A stretch of DNA of 64,000 nucleotides from Ophiura sarsii (GCA_035610835.1 CM069455.1:22114264-22178263), one strand, 5' to 3'. Positions 12,475-26,171 are shown, counted from the first letter of the stretch. A program made the numbers and translations. Notes: generated by a model not told the origin, from the sequence alone.

Positions 12475-12969
12475 CCAGCATCTCTGCACACAAGTACTGT
12501 CAGTTGTCATGACAACAGCGCGAACGTACACGTCCAACATAAGCTGACCACTATTTTGACCAGGCTGCACTAACGGGGGATCTCACTCTCTGATCGGTCG
12601 ATTACGTGGCCGGGCGGGGTCCGTCGTTCGGTCGGTCGACTTCACAAAAACTTTTTATATGCATACAGCAGACATGAAAAGGTCACGGGTTCACCTTATG
12701 TTGTGCAGACTATAGATGATAACTTCTCTAATTCATTTTTGCCTTTGGATTGTGTTGTTGTTGGTTGAGCTGACTTTTTACGAAAAAAGAGAGATAAAGT
12801 GCTGCCGTATTTAAGCACGAATAGTTGGGAGTGAGTTTAAGCTACCTCGAACCATCTCCACTTCTACTACTATTACTACTACCGCCTCATGTTAATTAAT
12901 AATTGTTAATTACTGTACTAATTAAGTTGTGGCATGAGAGGCAGCAGGCGGAGGGAGACGCAAAGAAAT

Positions 12970-12975
12970 AATAAA
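12970..12975 (+). terminator. Putative poly(A) signal of QKI
   Basis: AATAAA, about 515 bases after the stop codon. No closer canonical signal was seen. Confidence 0.45.
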
Positions 12976-15738
12976 ACCTGCCCACTCGCCCGCCCTATTT
13001 GATTGGTCAGTTAGGCCTTTGGATATTTGTCACCAAAAAGTTTCTCTGGTGCCGGGACTACAATTAAGTCATACAATTGCAGGCTGTACTATTTTCATTT
13101 TTTCTTTTTTGTTAAAGCCTTCAATACTGAGGCATTTCAACAAGATTGGTATCTTTCCCTCTCTGGAATTCAATCCCATAATCCTTTGTGCTTAGGGGGC
13201 ATTTTTGATGTAACGTACAAACAGTGATATATTGTTTCTGTTGTGTTACTGTGCACTTGATAGTTGCAAATGTGTAGCAATCGTCTAATGTAAACGTGCG
13301 TAGTGGCGTGCTCAGTATGTATCCCACATGCGCGCGTACAACGTTAAAACTATGTATCAAGTATGCAACATTTGAAATGCCATGCCACAAAGGATTATGG
13401 GTAAATAGTAAATGGTTATAACTTGGTGTTGACAATATCTTGTAACAAAATCCAACAACAACAATATGGCTAATCCCCATGCACTGTTTCCATAGAGACA
13501 AACAAATTTGCCAATACTAATATTTTTTATGTTTTTGATAAAAAAATATGTGTAAAAAAAATAATCAAAAAAAGATTTGTAATAATATTTTCTATAACTA
13601 TGTATCCGACTAGTGATTAATCGGAAAACACTTACTTCTGGACTATGCAAATATGTAAAATATATGGCCTTTTTCATCATCTTTATTTTACTAACAAATA
13701 GTAACGCCAAAGATTATGTGTGATTTTTCTCTCTTTTCCACGCCTAACCTCACCAGATTGTAAACAAAACTTGTACTTTATGTAGTAGTCATGGAAACTA
13801 AAGAAAAGCACACAATTTTTAATCAATCATTTTTTGTATTAATAACAATAATAACGATTAATCCTTCAAAAATAACCAGTAGAATTTCATTTGTTAGATA
13901 TCATGCTTCATTTTTATTTTTCTGTGCGACTGAATTTAATTTGTAATTTCCTTCCTTCCCACAATCATCCATTAATCCCAGCGTACCTCAAATTATTTCT
14001 CGTCTCTGATTAATAACAATACCCATCTCTCAGGAGATCCGGTATAGCATGTGCTATATTAGGTGGATCCATTCTAGCATGTTGCAAGATATTTCATGTT
14101 GCTTGGACTAAAAAACATGGTGTTAATCAAGGTGCTACATTTGGTCAAATGTATCACGTTAGTTGTTGAGTTTTTAGCGTTAATATTGTTTGATGGTGAC
14201 TATATTTATGTCATGGCTGTCATATTATGCCCATTATTTTCTAGCAGATGTTAAATATATATAGAACACGCATAGAACACACACAAAAATTGATTTTTAA
14301 AAGTTTTCCTTGTGTTTAGGGAAAATTAGTTCTTGGTTTGTGTATGTTGAACTGTTTGTTTAAATGTTCATTCCAATTAGGAAAAGGGGATGAAAGGTAT
14401 AGTATGCCCAACAATAAATTCATTAATGATTTACCCTAACCTTTGAACATACAAAAAATTGTACCCTGGTAACTTTTCAGTGCTACAATGTAATCATACG
14501 TTTGGCAAAAAAATATCAGCCATGCTGCACTTGATCTATGGTTAATTGTACTTTTGTTTTTAGTCCAAGCAGCAACATTTCACCATGTATGTAAATAACC
14601 ATGACTAATTAGAGTGAGTGAGAGAGAGAGCGAGAAAACTATTTTGTTGGTCTTGCCTTACAATTCAGTGCCTAATGATAACAGCCCACCTATTAATACT
14701 CAGCCAGCAATAAATCCAGGATTTAGTGCCATAAGGCCTTATCTGTAATAGCTGCCAGATGGGGTTGTTTATGGTGAGCAATTAGTATACACTAAATATA
14801 ACTCAGAGCAGCTATTGCAGATATGGTCTTTTTGTTGAGCTACCTAGTGATGCAAAAAGTCGCTATCTATAATAGCTGCCAAATGTTATACACTTCTGGT
14901 GCTGTATTGTGCACCCTTTGTGAAAATGCAATCTTGCTCATGGCAGCCATTTTAGATTGGTCTTGTTGGCGCCAAACTCTGGAAATCATTCTCATAAACA
15001 GACAGGTCAAAGTTGGCTATCATTCCGAAGCATCATTGGTGATTTCTTGTGTGTGATTGGCTGCGGAGAACCTGTGATTCGGGTGCTTGTGATGCATAAG
15101 CGCCACCTATTGATCCATCTCTGCTCGATATCACACAAAGAATTGTATTTCCCAACCGCAGACAAATTAACTCAAATTTATATTTGAGTCACTTGCACAG
15201 ATCAAACAAATCTGCATACTTTTGCTCACATGTTTTCGGTATAAACGTTGTGCATGGTTGTCAAAATATGCCATGTACATAAACAATGTTCAAAGCTCAC
15301 GTCCGATTATTTCAGGCAATATCAGACTAATTTTATACTTGCCTGAATATTACATACACAGTTATCATCTGAACACTTCTAGAGTGCGCATGCTATATTA
15401 ACCTTTGACCTCTGTTTATGACAGTGAGAATATTTTCTGAATGTAAACTAAGAACCATCGGCCTGACTTAAACAGTACTGACATTTATAAATAATTATAA
15501 AAAGTAACAATGTAATGGTGGGTAGTGATTTTGCGGTTGTATCGTTTTTCACACCGTAAAATTGTCGTCAATCGCTGCACTGAAAATCTGGAAAGTATTT
15601 TTAGAAACGACTTCCGCGTCCTCTGGGTTGTTTACATTTGGACGAAGTGAGGGAGACCTGATAGGCTGAAATATTGTACAGTTTATATTTTTTTGTATAC
15701 ATACACAACAGGGTCTGTACCTCCACCACGCATCTTCC

Positions 15739-15902
15739 ATAAGGTTTATCGCGAGTCAGTAAAAATCCATTGATTACCCTTTTCTGATGCATTGTGGGTT
15801 TGATAAGGGACAAAATCTGCCCTCTTTTCTATCCCACAATGCATCAGAAAAGGATAATCAATGGATATTTACTGATTTTTACTGATTCGCGATAGACTTA
15901 TT
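15739..15902. mobile_element. MITE family A, copy A2
   Basis: The ends read ATAAG...TATCGCGA and the inverse TCGCGATAGACTTAT. The core has mirror-image GATGCATTGTGGG and CCCACAATGCATCAG flanking a small loop. Same family as 11722-11904 and 56905-57052. Confidence 0.8.
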
Positions 15903-18076
15903 CAATATTATGTTGCTGCATCCATCCAGATCAAACGTAATTTCAATTTAAGCCTAAATTTCTTTCCCCCACTCCTCTTTTAATTTTTGAATATTATGTA
16001 AATACTGTAATTGTTCAATCGACTTCCAAGGCAAAAAACCGTCCCAAATCCCTCTATTTCCACATTGTTGTTGCTCAAAGCTCAATGGACAACACATCTG
16101 TTGCCTTCAGTCGTGTGATGGCAACGGTTTAAAAGTTGTTGTCTTCATGAACTGATTGTACATACGGACCGGATATTATGAAGCTTTTATTGTACTTCCA
16201 GATTCAGTGCAGACGTTTCCCTGATCAGGGAATAACAGTTCTAATATGGTATGGACGTTGCCTTATATGGGAATGAAACTTCCTAATTTGGGAGTGGTAG
16301 ATGTCTGATAAGGATGGTTACAACATCAAATGATGTAAACGCTGGACTTATCCCGCCATAATTTGTTTGTAGACTCTACAGGATGCTTTAGTCCCATGTT
16401 CAATGACACAGTTCATAATGTAATATGCAATAAGTATCAAGAACTTTGACTTCTTGCATGTGTGAGGGTGGTAGTACAATACCCACCCTTCTGAAGAGAT
16501 AATTGATACTGATGCTGATTGAATGGACTGTGGAGTTGGAGATGAGGTTATCGCACCATGTAGTGAGTGAGAGAGAACAGTGGAGGGCGCACGGTCACAT
16601 TTTGACAATGTTTTTTGAAAAGCAATAACGTTTGATGTAACATGTTATTAATAGCCAGTGCCTGGTGGCTGGTTCTCTTTGTTCATACTAAAATACATGT
16701 GTTTAACAAATTGTTGGGAACCACCACCGCCAATTTTGTATCATTTGTTATGATAAATGCAGCTGTCAAAGGTAATACTCAGTTCTACCTCTTTGACCAT
16801 TGTTCACAATAGTAGTGACTTTGCAAGAGGGGGTAATGAAGTTATCCTTTGACTACTGCATTCATATAATGTCTTGTTAACTATTTGCTATGCATGATTG
16901 TACAAAACTCAACACATGACACAATATAACTTCTACTAATGAATTTAAAAACCTGTGTTAGGTTTTTGCTAATTTTTGTTAATCTAAAGTTGTTGAGGGA
17001 ATATATAGATATATCATATGTAATAATTTCTGTGTAACAATCCAACAATGGTACACTAATATAATGAGTTAATTATATCACTTTCATTTTCAAATTCCCT
17101 GGATTTTGAAATATAAGTGGTGGTAAGCGGGGATTAATGATTAGTTTTGCGCCACTTAAATTCATTTTGTATAATATTTGATTAAAATTCTATTTAGAGG
17201 GCGCTATATTAAAAGTAATAAACGATGTATTTGGCTGCGGAATGCCGGTACTATAACAAAATGGGTTTAAACGTGCGCAGATCTCAGGGAAAGTGTTGCG
17301 TTATCGTGGCGGGTCATTTTGTGCCCGCGACCTTTCGATGGGTACACACTGGCTTCACTTTGTCATGTGGTGGCGCCATTCTTGTTCGTCAACGTGCTTC
17401 CAACGATGATATAATTGCTACTATTATCAAAGGGGCTTCCTTCTCCTCACTCTATACCGGTAGTATTCTCAACCCGACTGGCTCGGTTCATATCTCTTGT
17501 ATACTATCCATGGATGGAATTAAGCAACTTGGACTTCTGGGTACTCCTAGTGTGGGGCGGTGAGTCAAGTGAGTATACAAGGGTATATTGCCATCTACAA
17601 AAGCTACTGAAAAGTGGTTATTTTTTGTAAGATTTATTTTTAGCGCTCAGCCGAATAAAAAAAAAGTCTTTATGTTGATGAAACCTAAATCTTGCTTTAA
17701 CATGCACACTTTTAGAAGCACATTTAAGCATTTTTATTGTTCACACAAAAGATTTAGACTGTGTAAAGCGCGAAAATAATTCTCTGCAAAAATGTCAACT
17801 TTATCAGTATTGCAACGGGTGCCAATCTACTGATTTAGTTCTGTGGGACACTATCTGCCAAAAGTGCCAAAAAGCTCTACACTGATTGGTTACTGAGATG
17901 GTTATTTCATAACAGTAGCGAATCACAGACATTCTTAGAAGCAGTAGTGTCCCGAGAGGGGATTAAAACGGTATAGTGTCCCCGTAACATGTTTTATACT
18001 ATAAAGAAATGAAATTTATTCATGTTTATAACAATGTGGTGTGTATGTTTTACTTAGAAGGCTGAAGTTATACTCT

Positions 18077-18110
18077 ATTATTATTATTAATATTATTATT
18101 ATTATTATTA
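18077..18110. repeat. (ATT)n microsatellite
   Basis: About eleven ATT units with one interruption. Confidence 0.9.
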
Positions 18111-19626
18111 CAACATCTTATTAGATAAAAGTGTTATGTTGCGTACAGATAGTTATTATATTATATGTTTAAAGATAAGATGCAGATTTTATGAGGAAAA
18201 AGCGATTCAAACTATTTACTTTAAGGCACATGCCATGTTGTATAGCATATGGATAGATGAAAGCACAAGTGCCTCTTTAATGTTTAGACTGATTTGCCTG
18301 GGAGGGTTATCAAAGTGAAATTGACAGATATATTTGTTTCGCCAATAAGGATGTTTGAAATCGGGCATTTGAGGGGAAGGGACAGTGTATACAATACGAT
18401 CCTGACGGTTTGGGGGAGCACATCCATTAAAATCACTGTATGGTGAAATGTGGCTTTTGACCTTTGCCTTATGCCCTTTGCATTGTTAAACAGGTCAGAG
18501 GTCATAGTTCAGAAGTGAATGCCCATCCCTGTATGTGCCCATTGTAACCTCATCTATCCTTGCATTGTTCTGTGTCCCACACATACTAAGTGCATCAGAC
18601 TTTGGGAAGCACATACTAGTTACAACGTGGCACAAAGAACTGTGACTCGGTGGGATGAGGTTATGGCGGGTCACACATGGGATTGCTGCAATGCATTACA
18701 AATCTCAACAAATTGGGGGCACACAAACGTCATATAAAAGAGGCAAATCAACCTAAACAGACTTAGTCTATGCAATCGGTATGTGATAAACAACCCATCT
18801 ATCACATACCAAGATATTCCCACTTACGGAGATGTCACAGTATTAATTACTTAGTTCCCAATTTACAGATCTGTCCACCAATTTTGTACAATTTCTTTCA
18901 TATTATGAGGGTTGCTAAATTGTCCATATAAGTTCTCTAACTTTTGAGTGACAACATATGATTGCAATTTCTTCTTTGTTACCCAAGCTCCTGAATTTTA
19001 GTTCTCACATGATTTGACAAAATTAGCGACTCCCCAGGTTCCTGAAATTTAACAACCTTAGCTCCAACAAAGTTAGAAAGCTATAGTGTAATATTAAATC
19101 TGATCGTCAATTTTCAATGATATAACCAGTGGTGGCATCTCTGCTTAACTTGTTTCGATTATCCCGTATTGTTGTGATGGACATATTTTCTAATTTATAT
19201 AGATGCTTAGGTCGACGTAGAAAACTTGAGCAAAAAAAAAAACCTCTTGCCAATTTTGTGTAAGATGTTTGAATGTGAAAAGTAAATGTTATCTTTTGAA
19301 CATGGTCCGGTGTATCATACGAACAAATATTTTGAACAAATCTTATTTTGTGCGGGTTTTTTTCCCAGTTGTGGTCCACTGATTACAAAGAAGTGGTAGT
19401 ACTTTGTTTCAGATACAACATTATGTTGAAACATCTTTCGTTAGAAACCGTTTCAAGTGGGTAGGGAAGGCCTTCCACACGATGTAACATGAAGAAAAAA
19501 CCATGGATGTTGCAGTAATTTTATCTATTTTCGGTTCTTACCAGCAGAAAGTTAACCATTTATACATACTATAAGTTCCTTCATAGGGCTATCAATATAA
19601 AGATCCCATTAATATGCAGTATTTCC

Positions 19627-19841
19627 TTAACCCCCTGAGAACTATCTGCCGATTGGTCAGAAAGATGGATACATAATTTATTGCACCAATGAGAGACATT
19701 GTTAGAATAATTGTGTCCCTGATAAAGATTGGAGTGAAATATTTTAGAAGCAGTATTTCAATTGGTTATTCAAATGAGTATATCTTGAAATTAACCAATC
19801 ATAAACGTTGGTAAATAGGCAGGTAGTGCCCAGGGGGTTGA
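19627..19841. mobile_element. TTAA-flanked MITE, family T2, copy 1
   Basis: It begins TTAACCCCCTGAGA and ends CAGGGGGTTGA. Shared internal words include TTATTGCACCAATGAGAGAC and CCTGATAAAGAT. Other copies are at 24610 and 58649. Confidence 0.8.
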
Positions 19842-20476
19842 TCCTTTATAATAATATAATAGTGTTGTATGCAGCTAGACTCGTTTTTTATAATTCACCA
19901 TTGTTGACACATGGTCTCAGTTCGGAGATAGAAAAAAATTACATTTCAGTGGTAGCTAATAAGGCGCCGAAAAAAGACCCCGTTCTACGGGCGAATGGAC
20001 CTTTCAGAATGAGTCCGTCGGATACCAATCCATGATCGCCTGTGTATGGGTGAATTGCCTCACAATATGAATTTGCAGTCAAGTTTGAAAGTTCTATAGA
20101 CGTTATTTATATTATAATTGACGCCTTCCTGCTATACATTCTTTGCCTCTGGTTTTATTACGTGATATCGATGTTTACCCCCTCAATGACAGGAAGTCAC
20201 CATATTATATAATTATAAAGTCTATCCGGGAATGCGATTTGGCAGACGGGAATTTTTTTTATATCATGGGAAGCTAACAAAATTTTCTCCAAGAAAAATG
20301 CCGAATTACCCACCATTTCTTGTCCAATTTCCCTCTTTACCTATTGTTTACGAGGCCCTGTTTCTGGATTGAGATCATGTGTATCTTGTATTTTGTAGTG
20401 CATTATTAAAGTCCATGTTTTAGCACAAACATGGTACTCCACACCAGGGTACTGTTGTAGCATTTGCAATGCTGTA

Positions 20477-20674
20477 TAAGTGGTAATTTTCGAGTACAGA
20501 TATTTTCGCGATTTTATAGTTTGTGAGAAATGTGCAAGTCTTTAATTTCGCGGTTTCTACATTAATTATAATGTAACTCTATTACCAAAGAATATTTTTG
20601 TGTGGTTATATCTTCGCGTTTTCATGTCCACTCGTGAAATTTGTAAAAATAAAACCCTCACGAAAATTACCACA
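20477..20674. mobile_element. TA-flanked small inverted-repeat element (TGGTAATTTTCG type)
   Basis: Left end AAGTGGTAATTTTCG and right end CGAAAATTACCACA face each other next to TA on both sides. It is related in style to the elements at 49299, 52711 and 53021. Confidence 0.6.
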
Positions 20675-20762
20675 TATGCACTAGTTAGTTAAAAAATAGT
20701 AGCATACACTTACTTCTTTTGCTGAAACTTTTAAAACAGTGTGACGTATAAATTAAGCTATC

Positions 20763-20991
20763 TTAACACTTTCCACGCGGTAGGCGTCTGCAGACGACAT
20801 TCCAAAAATTCACGAAATGTTATAAAAATGTCATATTTTTTGAATAACATTACCATATTTGGAATCACCATGTGAAATGCATTGAAATAAGTACAAACAT
20901 GCCTAGTATTGGTTCAGTAATCCTTGAGATAGACTTCAGAAAAATCAGTTTTGTATAATGGTAAAACTAATAGCCGCGTGGAAAGTGTTAA
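20763..20991. mobile_element. TTAA-flanked MITE, family T1, copy 1
   Basis: It reads TTAA-CACTTTCCACGCGG at the left and CCGCGTGGAAAGTG-TTAA at the right, with perfect 14-bp termini. Just inside the left end is the palindrome CGTCTGCAGACG. This is the best-preserved copy in the window. Confidence 0.88.
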
Positions 20992-21724
20992 GAGTATTTT
21001 ACAGGTCAAATGAACAGGGTGTTTGTCTCGGGTACACATCAGATTGAGAAAGAATGCGGCTGTTAGTGAATTGCACTCTCCCGAGAGCTTTGGAAGGGAC
21101 GGAAAAAAATTACCCTTTTTTTAATGGGTCGGTCGCCTAATGGCGAACGTATCAATTTAGTGTCTACCCCAAGAACAATCAAATAGTGTAAATTAAAGTT
21201 AACACTTTTTTTGATTCAATATTTTAAAGGGGTTGGACAGCATCTAGACCAACATTTTGAGACAGGCCTCTTTTCTTTGCCCTAAGGCCATTAAAGGTTG
21301 TTTGTTAGTACCGTCCTTTCGTAGAACAGATAAATGAATGACAATTTCTTTTTCTAATTCAGCTTTATCAAAACTTGCCAATACTTTTTTTTTTAATTCT
21401 TTACAAAATAAACATGAAATTCAAGCATTTTACTCACTTATGACAAACAACTTTTAGGCCTTTTCTGTGCATAGATGTATTTCTCTTCTATATATAGTTG
21501 CTTACCTTTCACCCATTAAAACTAGGTAGTCTTTTGTGTTTATCAAACCAAATACAATAATCTGGTCATGTATAGAGCAGACTGGCTGTGATTACAAGGC
21601 ATTCTGGGGTTAAGCAGCAGTGCACTAACTATGGTACGTCCACAAATAGAAGTCACATTGCATTCTGAAGCATATCCCACAATTCTTAGTAATCAAGTCA
21701 ACTAGGATCAAATGTCAGGGTTTG

Positions 21725-21909
21725 GTTTCAAAGGTCATACACCTTTTCACATTTGTTGCAATCAATACAAGGTCAAAGGTCAGAAGCCAATGTTCATTAT
21801 AGCAACCATCCTGCTTTTAATTTTCAATGCCATAAAAGGTTATTTTCCAAGTCAGGGTCTACAGGTCAAAGGTCAGTGTTCATGAATCAGGGTCTTAGGT
21901 CAAAGTTCA
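21725..21909 (+). promoter_or_regulatory. Cluster of four DR1-type nuclear receptor sites
   Basis: Direct repeats with one-base spacing are at 21725-21737 (GTTTCA-A-AGGTCA), 21770-21782 (AGGTCA-A-AGGTCA), 21863-21875 (AGGTCA-A-AGGTCA) and 21897-21909 (AGGTCA-A-AGTTCA). DR1 is the known target of HNF4 and RXR heterodimers. All four are in the same orientation within 185 bp, which is unusual by chance. No promoter is seen nearby, so an enhancer or a decayed repeat array are the options. Confidence 0.45.
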
Positions 21910-24900
21910 TCTAGTATACCAGTCTACCTGTGTAAAGACTTTATACAACAATATTACATGTTTTTCCACTATGTGCCTTCATGACTTTCTACGGGCAATA
22001 AGAGTTGGTAGCCTTGATTAACAAATTCACACACAAAATTATATACAATCAATCCAACCGTAACTTCTATTATTTAATGAATTATTTGATAGTATTGAAA
22101 ATGTTCAATCTACATGGCATGGCGCTGAAGATGTTGATTTCAATCGGTATGAATTAAAATTGTTCATCATTGTTTGATTATTGTTTTATTGCACTCCTTT
22201 TTACTCATCTTCGAAAATGAAATATCAAAATTAAAATTAAATAGAAATGAAACCCCCCCCCCCCTCAAAAAAAAAAACCCCTAATTAATTAGCACTAGAT
22301 CATTAGGTGTTGATTTCCCTGCATTTGTAATACAAGTAAAATTTAATCACAAAAATATATACAAAATCCAAGCTGCTCAAATTTAAAACTGAAATTAAAA
22401 CATATTTTGGTGCAGAACGAAAATCCAGGCTACCAACTTTCAAGCCCAGATCGTAGCCACAAACATGTGTCTCTTAACTCTTTGTACTTATATTATTTTC
22501 TAGTTTTGCATCGATGCATAATTTCTAAAAAAATGTAACTTTAAAAAAATTAAGATATACACCACCAAACGATATGCAAAACTTTAAATATTCATATGTG
22601 TGTATGTATAATACAGTATTTTTGTAACATTCTATACAAATGTTCCTTTTTTGCTCTTCTTTTTTCTTCCTGTATTAAGTACAAAGTTATAAAACAAAAT
22701 ATTAAATTTTTCCTTTTCTTTGTAAATATTATATAATGTTTGTTTTGTTTATTTTAAGTGTGTCCCAATGCAGGTTACATATGATAAGACTAAGAGTTTC
22801 TTTTAAAAGTCACGTGATAATTTTTCTTGAAATTATTACATTTTTCTTTAAGAATTTGTGATAACTTTACTTGGGAGGAAAATAAGTAAAGCTTCTCTCA
22901 TAGCATCTATCTGAGACGGTAGCTCATCTCCTAGTGTTCTTCCAATTAATACAAGAAATAAAAGAAATTGTGTGTTCTTTGCGTCTAAAGAAAAACCTGT
23001 TCTCTGGGCGGACGGACCTTGCAAGTTTGATTGGTCAGTCAAGGAGAAAAAATATATATTGATTTGATGAAAACAGGTTGGAAATTTAAATTTTCAACCA
23101 TTTTCTTTTCTTCAAACATTTAAAACAACAAAAAATCACAATTTTCTTTTAAAAAAATAATTGTTTGAAACCTTTAAAAAAAAGCAATCTTGAATTTGTA
23201 TTACATTATGGGTGTGGGTTGGTCCTGTCCATAGTCCAGGTTTTGAAATATCCTATTGCTCTATGTTAATTCAAGTTGTTTGATTTGATAAAGATTAATC
23301 TCTGAGCATCCTGTATTTCAAAGCAATCTTATGTCCAGATACAAGCATTCGCACACGCAGAGCACCACCCATGCTTTATGGTCATATTGTATAGGCTAAA
23401 CCAGTAGCGCTAACTTTTGTATAGTCTTTATTTTCTCCTATCTTCCTTTGCATCATATAAGCCTGTGTGCCAATGACATGAGACAAGTAATATACAACAA
23501 AAAAATGTAAAAAAATTATATTCCTATTTGACAAGACAGTAAAAAGATGTACATTTTATTAGTAGAAAATTGGAATTGTGAAAATACGTTCCAAGTCTTG
23601 TTCAACATGCATGTACAGACATACCGTAGTTAATGAGTACTTAAAACCCAGCACAGTAATATGACAGGCGCACTCTCTGCATAAATATCCTGAGGGGCTT
23701 TCCAACTCGGGCTATCGCTAGCTCTAATCTCTTTTAATTTACATGACCTACAAAATTTGCATTATTTCAGCCATACTGAAGCTAATCTTTTCCCAAGTCC
23801 AGCATGCATGCCCCATGCCCATGGGTGTATTGACGTATATACAGAGTCTTTGTCATAGACTAGCTGTGAGCTCCATTAGCACCACCTGAACAGGTGATCA
23901 TGCGAGTCCCCCAGTTTCTTGTTATTTTCCCCTGGGGCTATAATAATGAGAATTGCATATCAAAATATTATCTTTATATGCAGCGTGTGTGTATGTTCGT
24001 GCGGTGTGTGTGGGTGGGGGCTCGTGCAACCTTCCTATTTCCACATTATTGCCCGAGATGTTATTCTGGCTAGCTATCATAGCATAAATAATATTGGTAA
24101 CATGGCTCAGATCAAAATCAAAGTTATTTATTTTGTTAGGATCAATTTTATATTTAAATTTCTGTCATTACATTAAGGGTGTCTCTCAAAGCAAGAATAT
24201 CGAAGCATTTTCGGTTGAAATTGAAGTAGTGATTTTATTTTTGGTGTTAAGTTTAACATTCAAAATTGGAGATATTTCTGGGAGTGGGGTGGCCAGAAAT
24301 AAGGGAAGGGGACGCCACCTGACGATATAGAAACAAAAATATCTGTTGATATGGTGTCCTATTGAGAGTATCATATTTCAAATATTCTTAATTAAATAGA
24401 GCTACTCCTGACAAGTTCACATATGTTATAGCCATCACATAAATAACCCATTAATTTTCAAATATTATCAATGACCCACATTTTTTAATAGTCAAGTCAG
24501 CGTATATTGTTCTTGAATAGAGATCTTATTAGAAACAGTCGGTATGAGTTAGACCTATTGCCATTTTAGATTAAACCAACACTGCGGGTATTACGTGCGT
24601 ATTGGATTGCATGGCAACCTGGCCGGGGTCTTGGTCAGAAAGATAGATACATCATTTATTGCACCAATGAGAGACATTGTTATAATAATTGTATCCCTGA
24701 TAAAGATTGGAGTGAAAAATTTTAGAAGCAGTATTTCAATTGGTTATTCAAATGCGTATATTCTTGATATCAACCAATCATAAACATTGTTAAATAGGCA
24801 GGTAGTTCCAAATGCCAAATTTCCAGCAACAAGCTTCCTGAATTGTGATATTATTTCTGTCATGCTACCAATTTGTTATCATATAGACCCTGTGGAGAGA

Positions 24901-26171
24901 CTTTGCTATCTTAAAGCAAATGGGTTCTAGTTTTTGAAAACCTTCCCAGTATTAAGGTATAGCTGTTCAGTTTGGAAAAAACAAACATAGTTAAAAGAAT
25001 TTTCGGGTTTATTTGGTAAAATTTGACATTTCTAGGGGAAAAAAGAAAATCTTCATCAAAATTCCAAAACATGAGAATTTTGAATATTTTTTATTTGAAA
25101 AATGTATAAGATTTTAATACTTCGTTCATACATATTTTTCTTTAAAACGTGTCTTATGATCTTACGGAACACATGGTATTGGCTTACCCACAGAAGCTAT
25201 TCCAGCAGGGCTGACTGATTGTTATCAAGCAGAGATGAGACTTGTTTAATTGACCTCTGTGCATCCTTGGAGTCCAAACCTTATATAAATTCTATGTGAA
25301 GGACCACCCCTTGATGTTGAGTTGGACAGGTGTAGCTCGCTATCCCACTGACTATGATAACATTGTTTCTAGCTATATACCAGGTCTCCAGTATGCGCAA
25401 TTCGGTGACCCCTATAGGAACATGTGCATAAGAGGCTGACCTCTTGTATCTTTGTTATTGATCTCATATCCAGAGACCAGAGTTCTTATGTGGATCACGA
25501 TGTCATCTACACATCCTTTGACAACCTGGTTTCTAGGTAAACATTTGAATAACTAAAATACAAGAGGTGATGTTGTCTAGTACATGTTGCTATATAGCTT
25601 ATTGAACTGTGTACTTGACTATTGGGATATAATAGATTCCCTCATACACACTGCGCGAGTGCTCATAGTTTGTTTTCAAGATTTACAGTCATTATTTTGC
25701 TTGTTACCCTTTTTTTGTGTGCATTTCCAAATAAACCTTTTAAAAAAAAAAGTATTATAGGGCTCATATCATCGTTCACACTGCCAAAAATACGAGCACA
25801 GATTCTGTACAATATTGGTGTAAAAGGTAGTGTAATAAATGTAGAGATAAGAAGCTTTAATTGAGCCAAATGACACATGGAACCTGCATAGGATACATGA
25901 CACACTCTTGTTTTAGTTGATTTCAGTTGGTTTACAAAAAAGTAGCTTTTGACAAGAGCTACTTGAAAGAAAAGGAAAATGTATACAAAACATGTAAGAC
26001 GTTATTTTTGTATGAACATTTGGTACGGGAAGAACCTGTACTAAGTGTAGTTTATAGTATACTAGTGAATTTGTTGAATAGCAGAAATAAAAGTGGGTTT
26101 TATATTCCCAAACAAATATGCAACAATTTTCTTTTATTGTAGCGTTCATTTTGAGTCATTACTGTCTGTTC
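21910..26171. other. Intergenic stretch, mostly unassigned
   Basis: It is AT-rich and contains a C12/A run near 22252, a GT-rich tract near 23981-24020 and the T2 copy at 24610. No exon was recognised. Confidence 0.5.
24610..24813. mobile_element. MITE family T2, copy 2 with worn ends
   Basis: The interior matches 19627-19841 closely (TTATTGCACCAATGAGAGAC, then AATAGGCAGGTAGT) but the CCCCCTGAG termini are lost. Confidence 0.7.

Larger units (their letters stand above)
12455..12995 (+). other. QKI 3' UTR (QKI-5-type)
   Basis: The UTR follows the stop at 12452-12454. A bipartite Quaking-response-like site is at 12461-12474 and a second ACTAAC is at 12569-12574. A let-7 seed match (CTACCTC) is at 12842-12848. 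A poly(A) signal AATAAA at 12970-12975 gives a likely end near 12990. A GC-rich patch lies at 12583-12645. Confidence 0.55.
12996..19626. other. Intergenic stretch without recognised genes
   Basis: It contains MITE copy A2 and an ATT microsatellite at 18077-18110. CCCATAATCCTTTGTG occurs in inverted orientation at about 13171 and 13384. A GC-richer patch at about 17225-17565 holds an open frame I could not relate to any family. Confidence 0.5.

Noticed and set aside
13171..13399. Inverted pair CCCATAATCCTTTGTG as a possible MITE
   Set aside because: Only ~16 bases pair and no terminal repeat or target duplication extends from it.
13121..13710. Two overlapping minus-strand frames of 117-126 codons
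   Set aside because: AT-rich, no conserved motif, and no supporting splice or promoter signals.
17225..17563. 112-codon open frame in a GC-richer patch
   Set aside because: No recognisable domain, no splice context and two overlapping frames of similar openness; it could be chance or a non-coding RNA.
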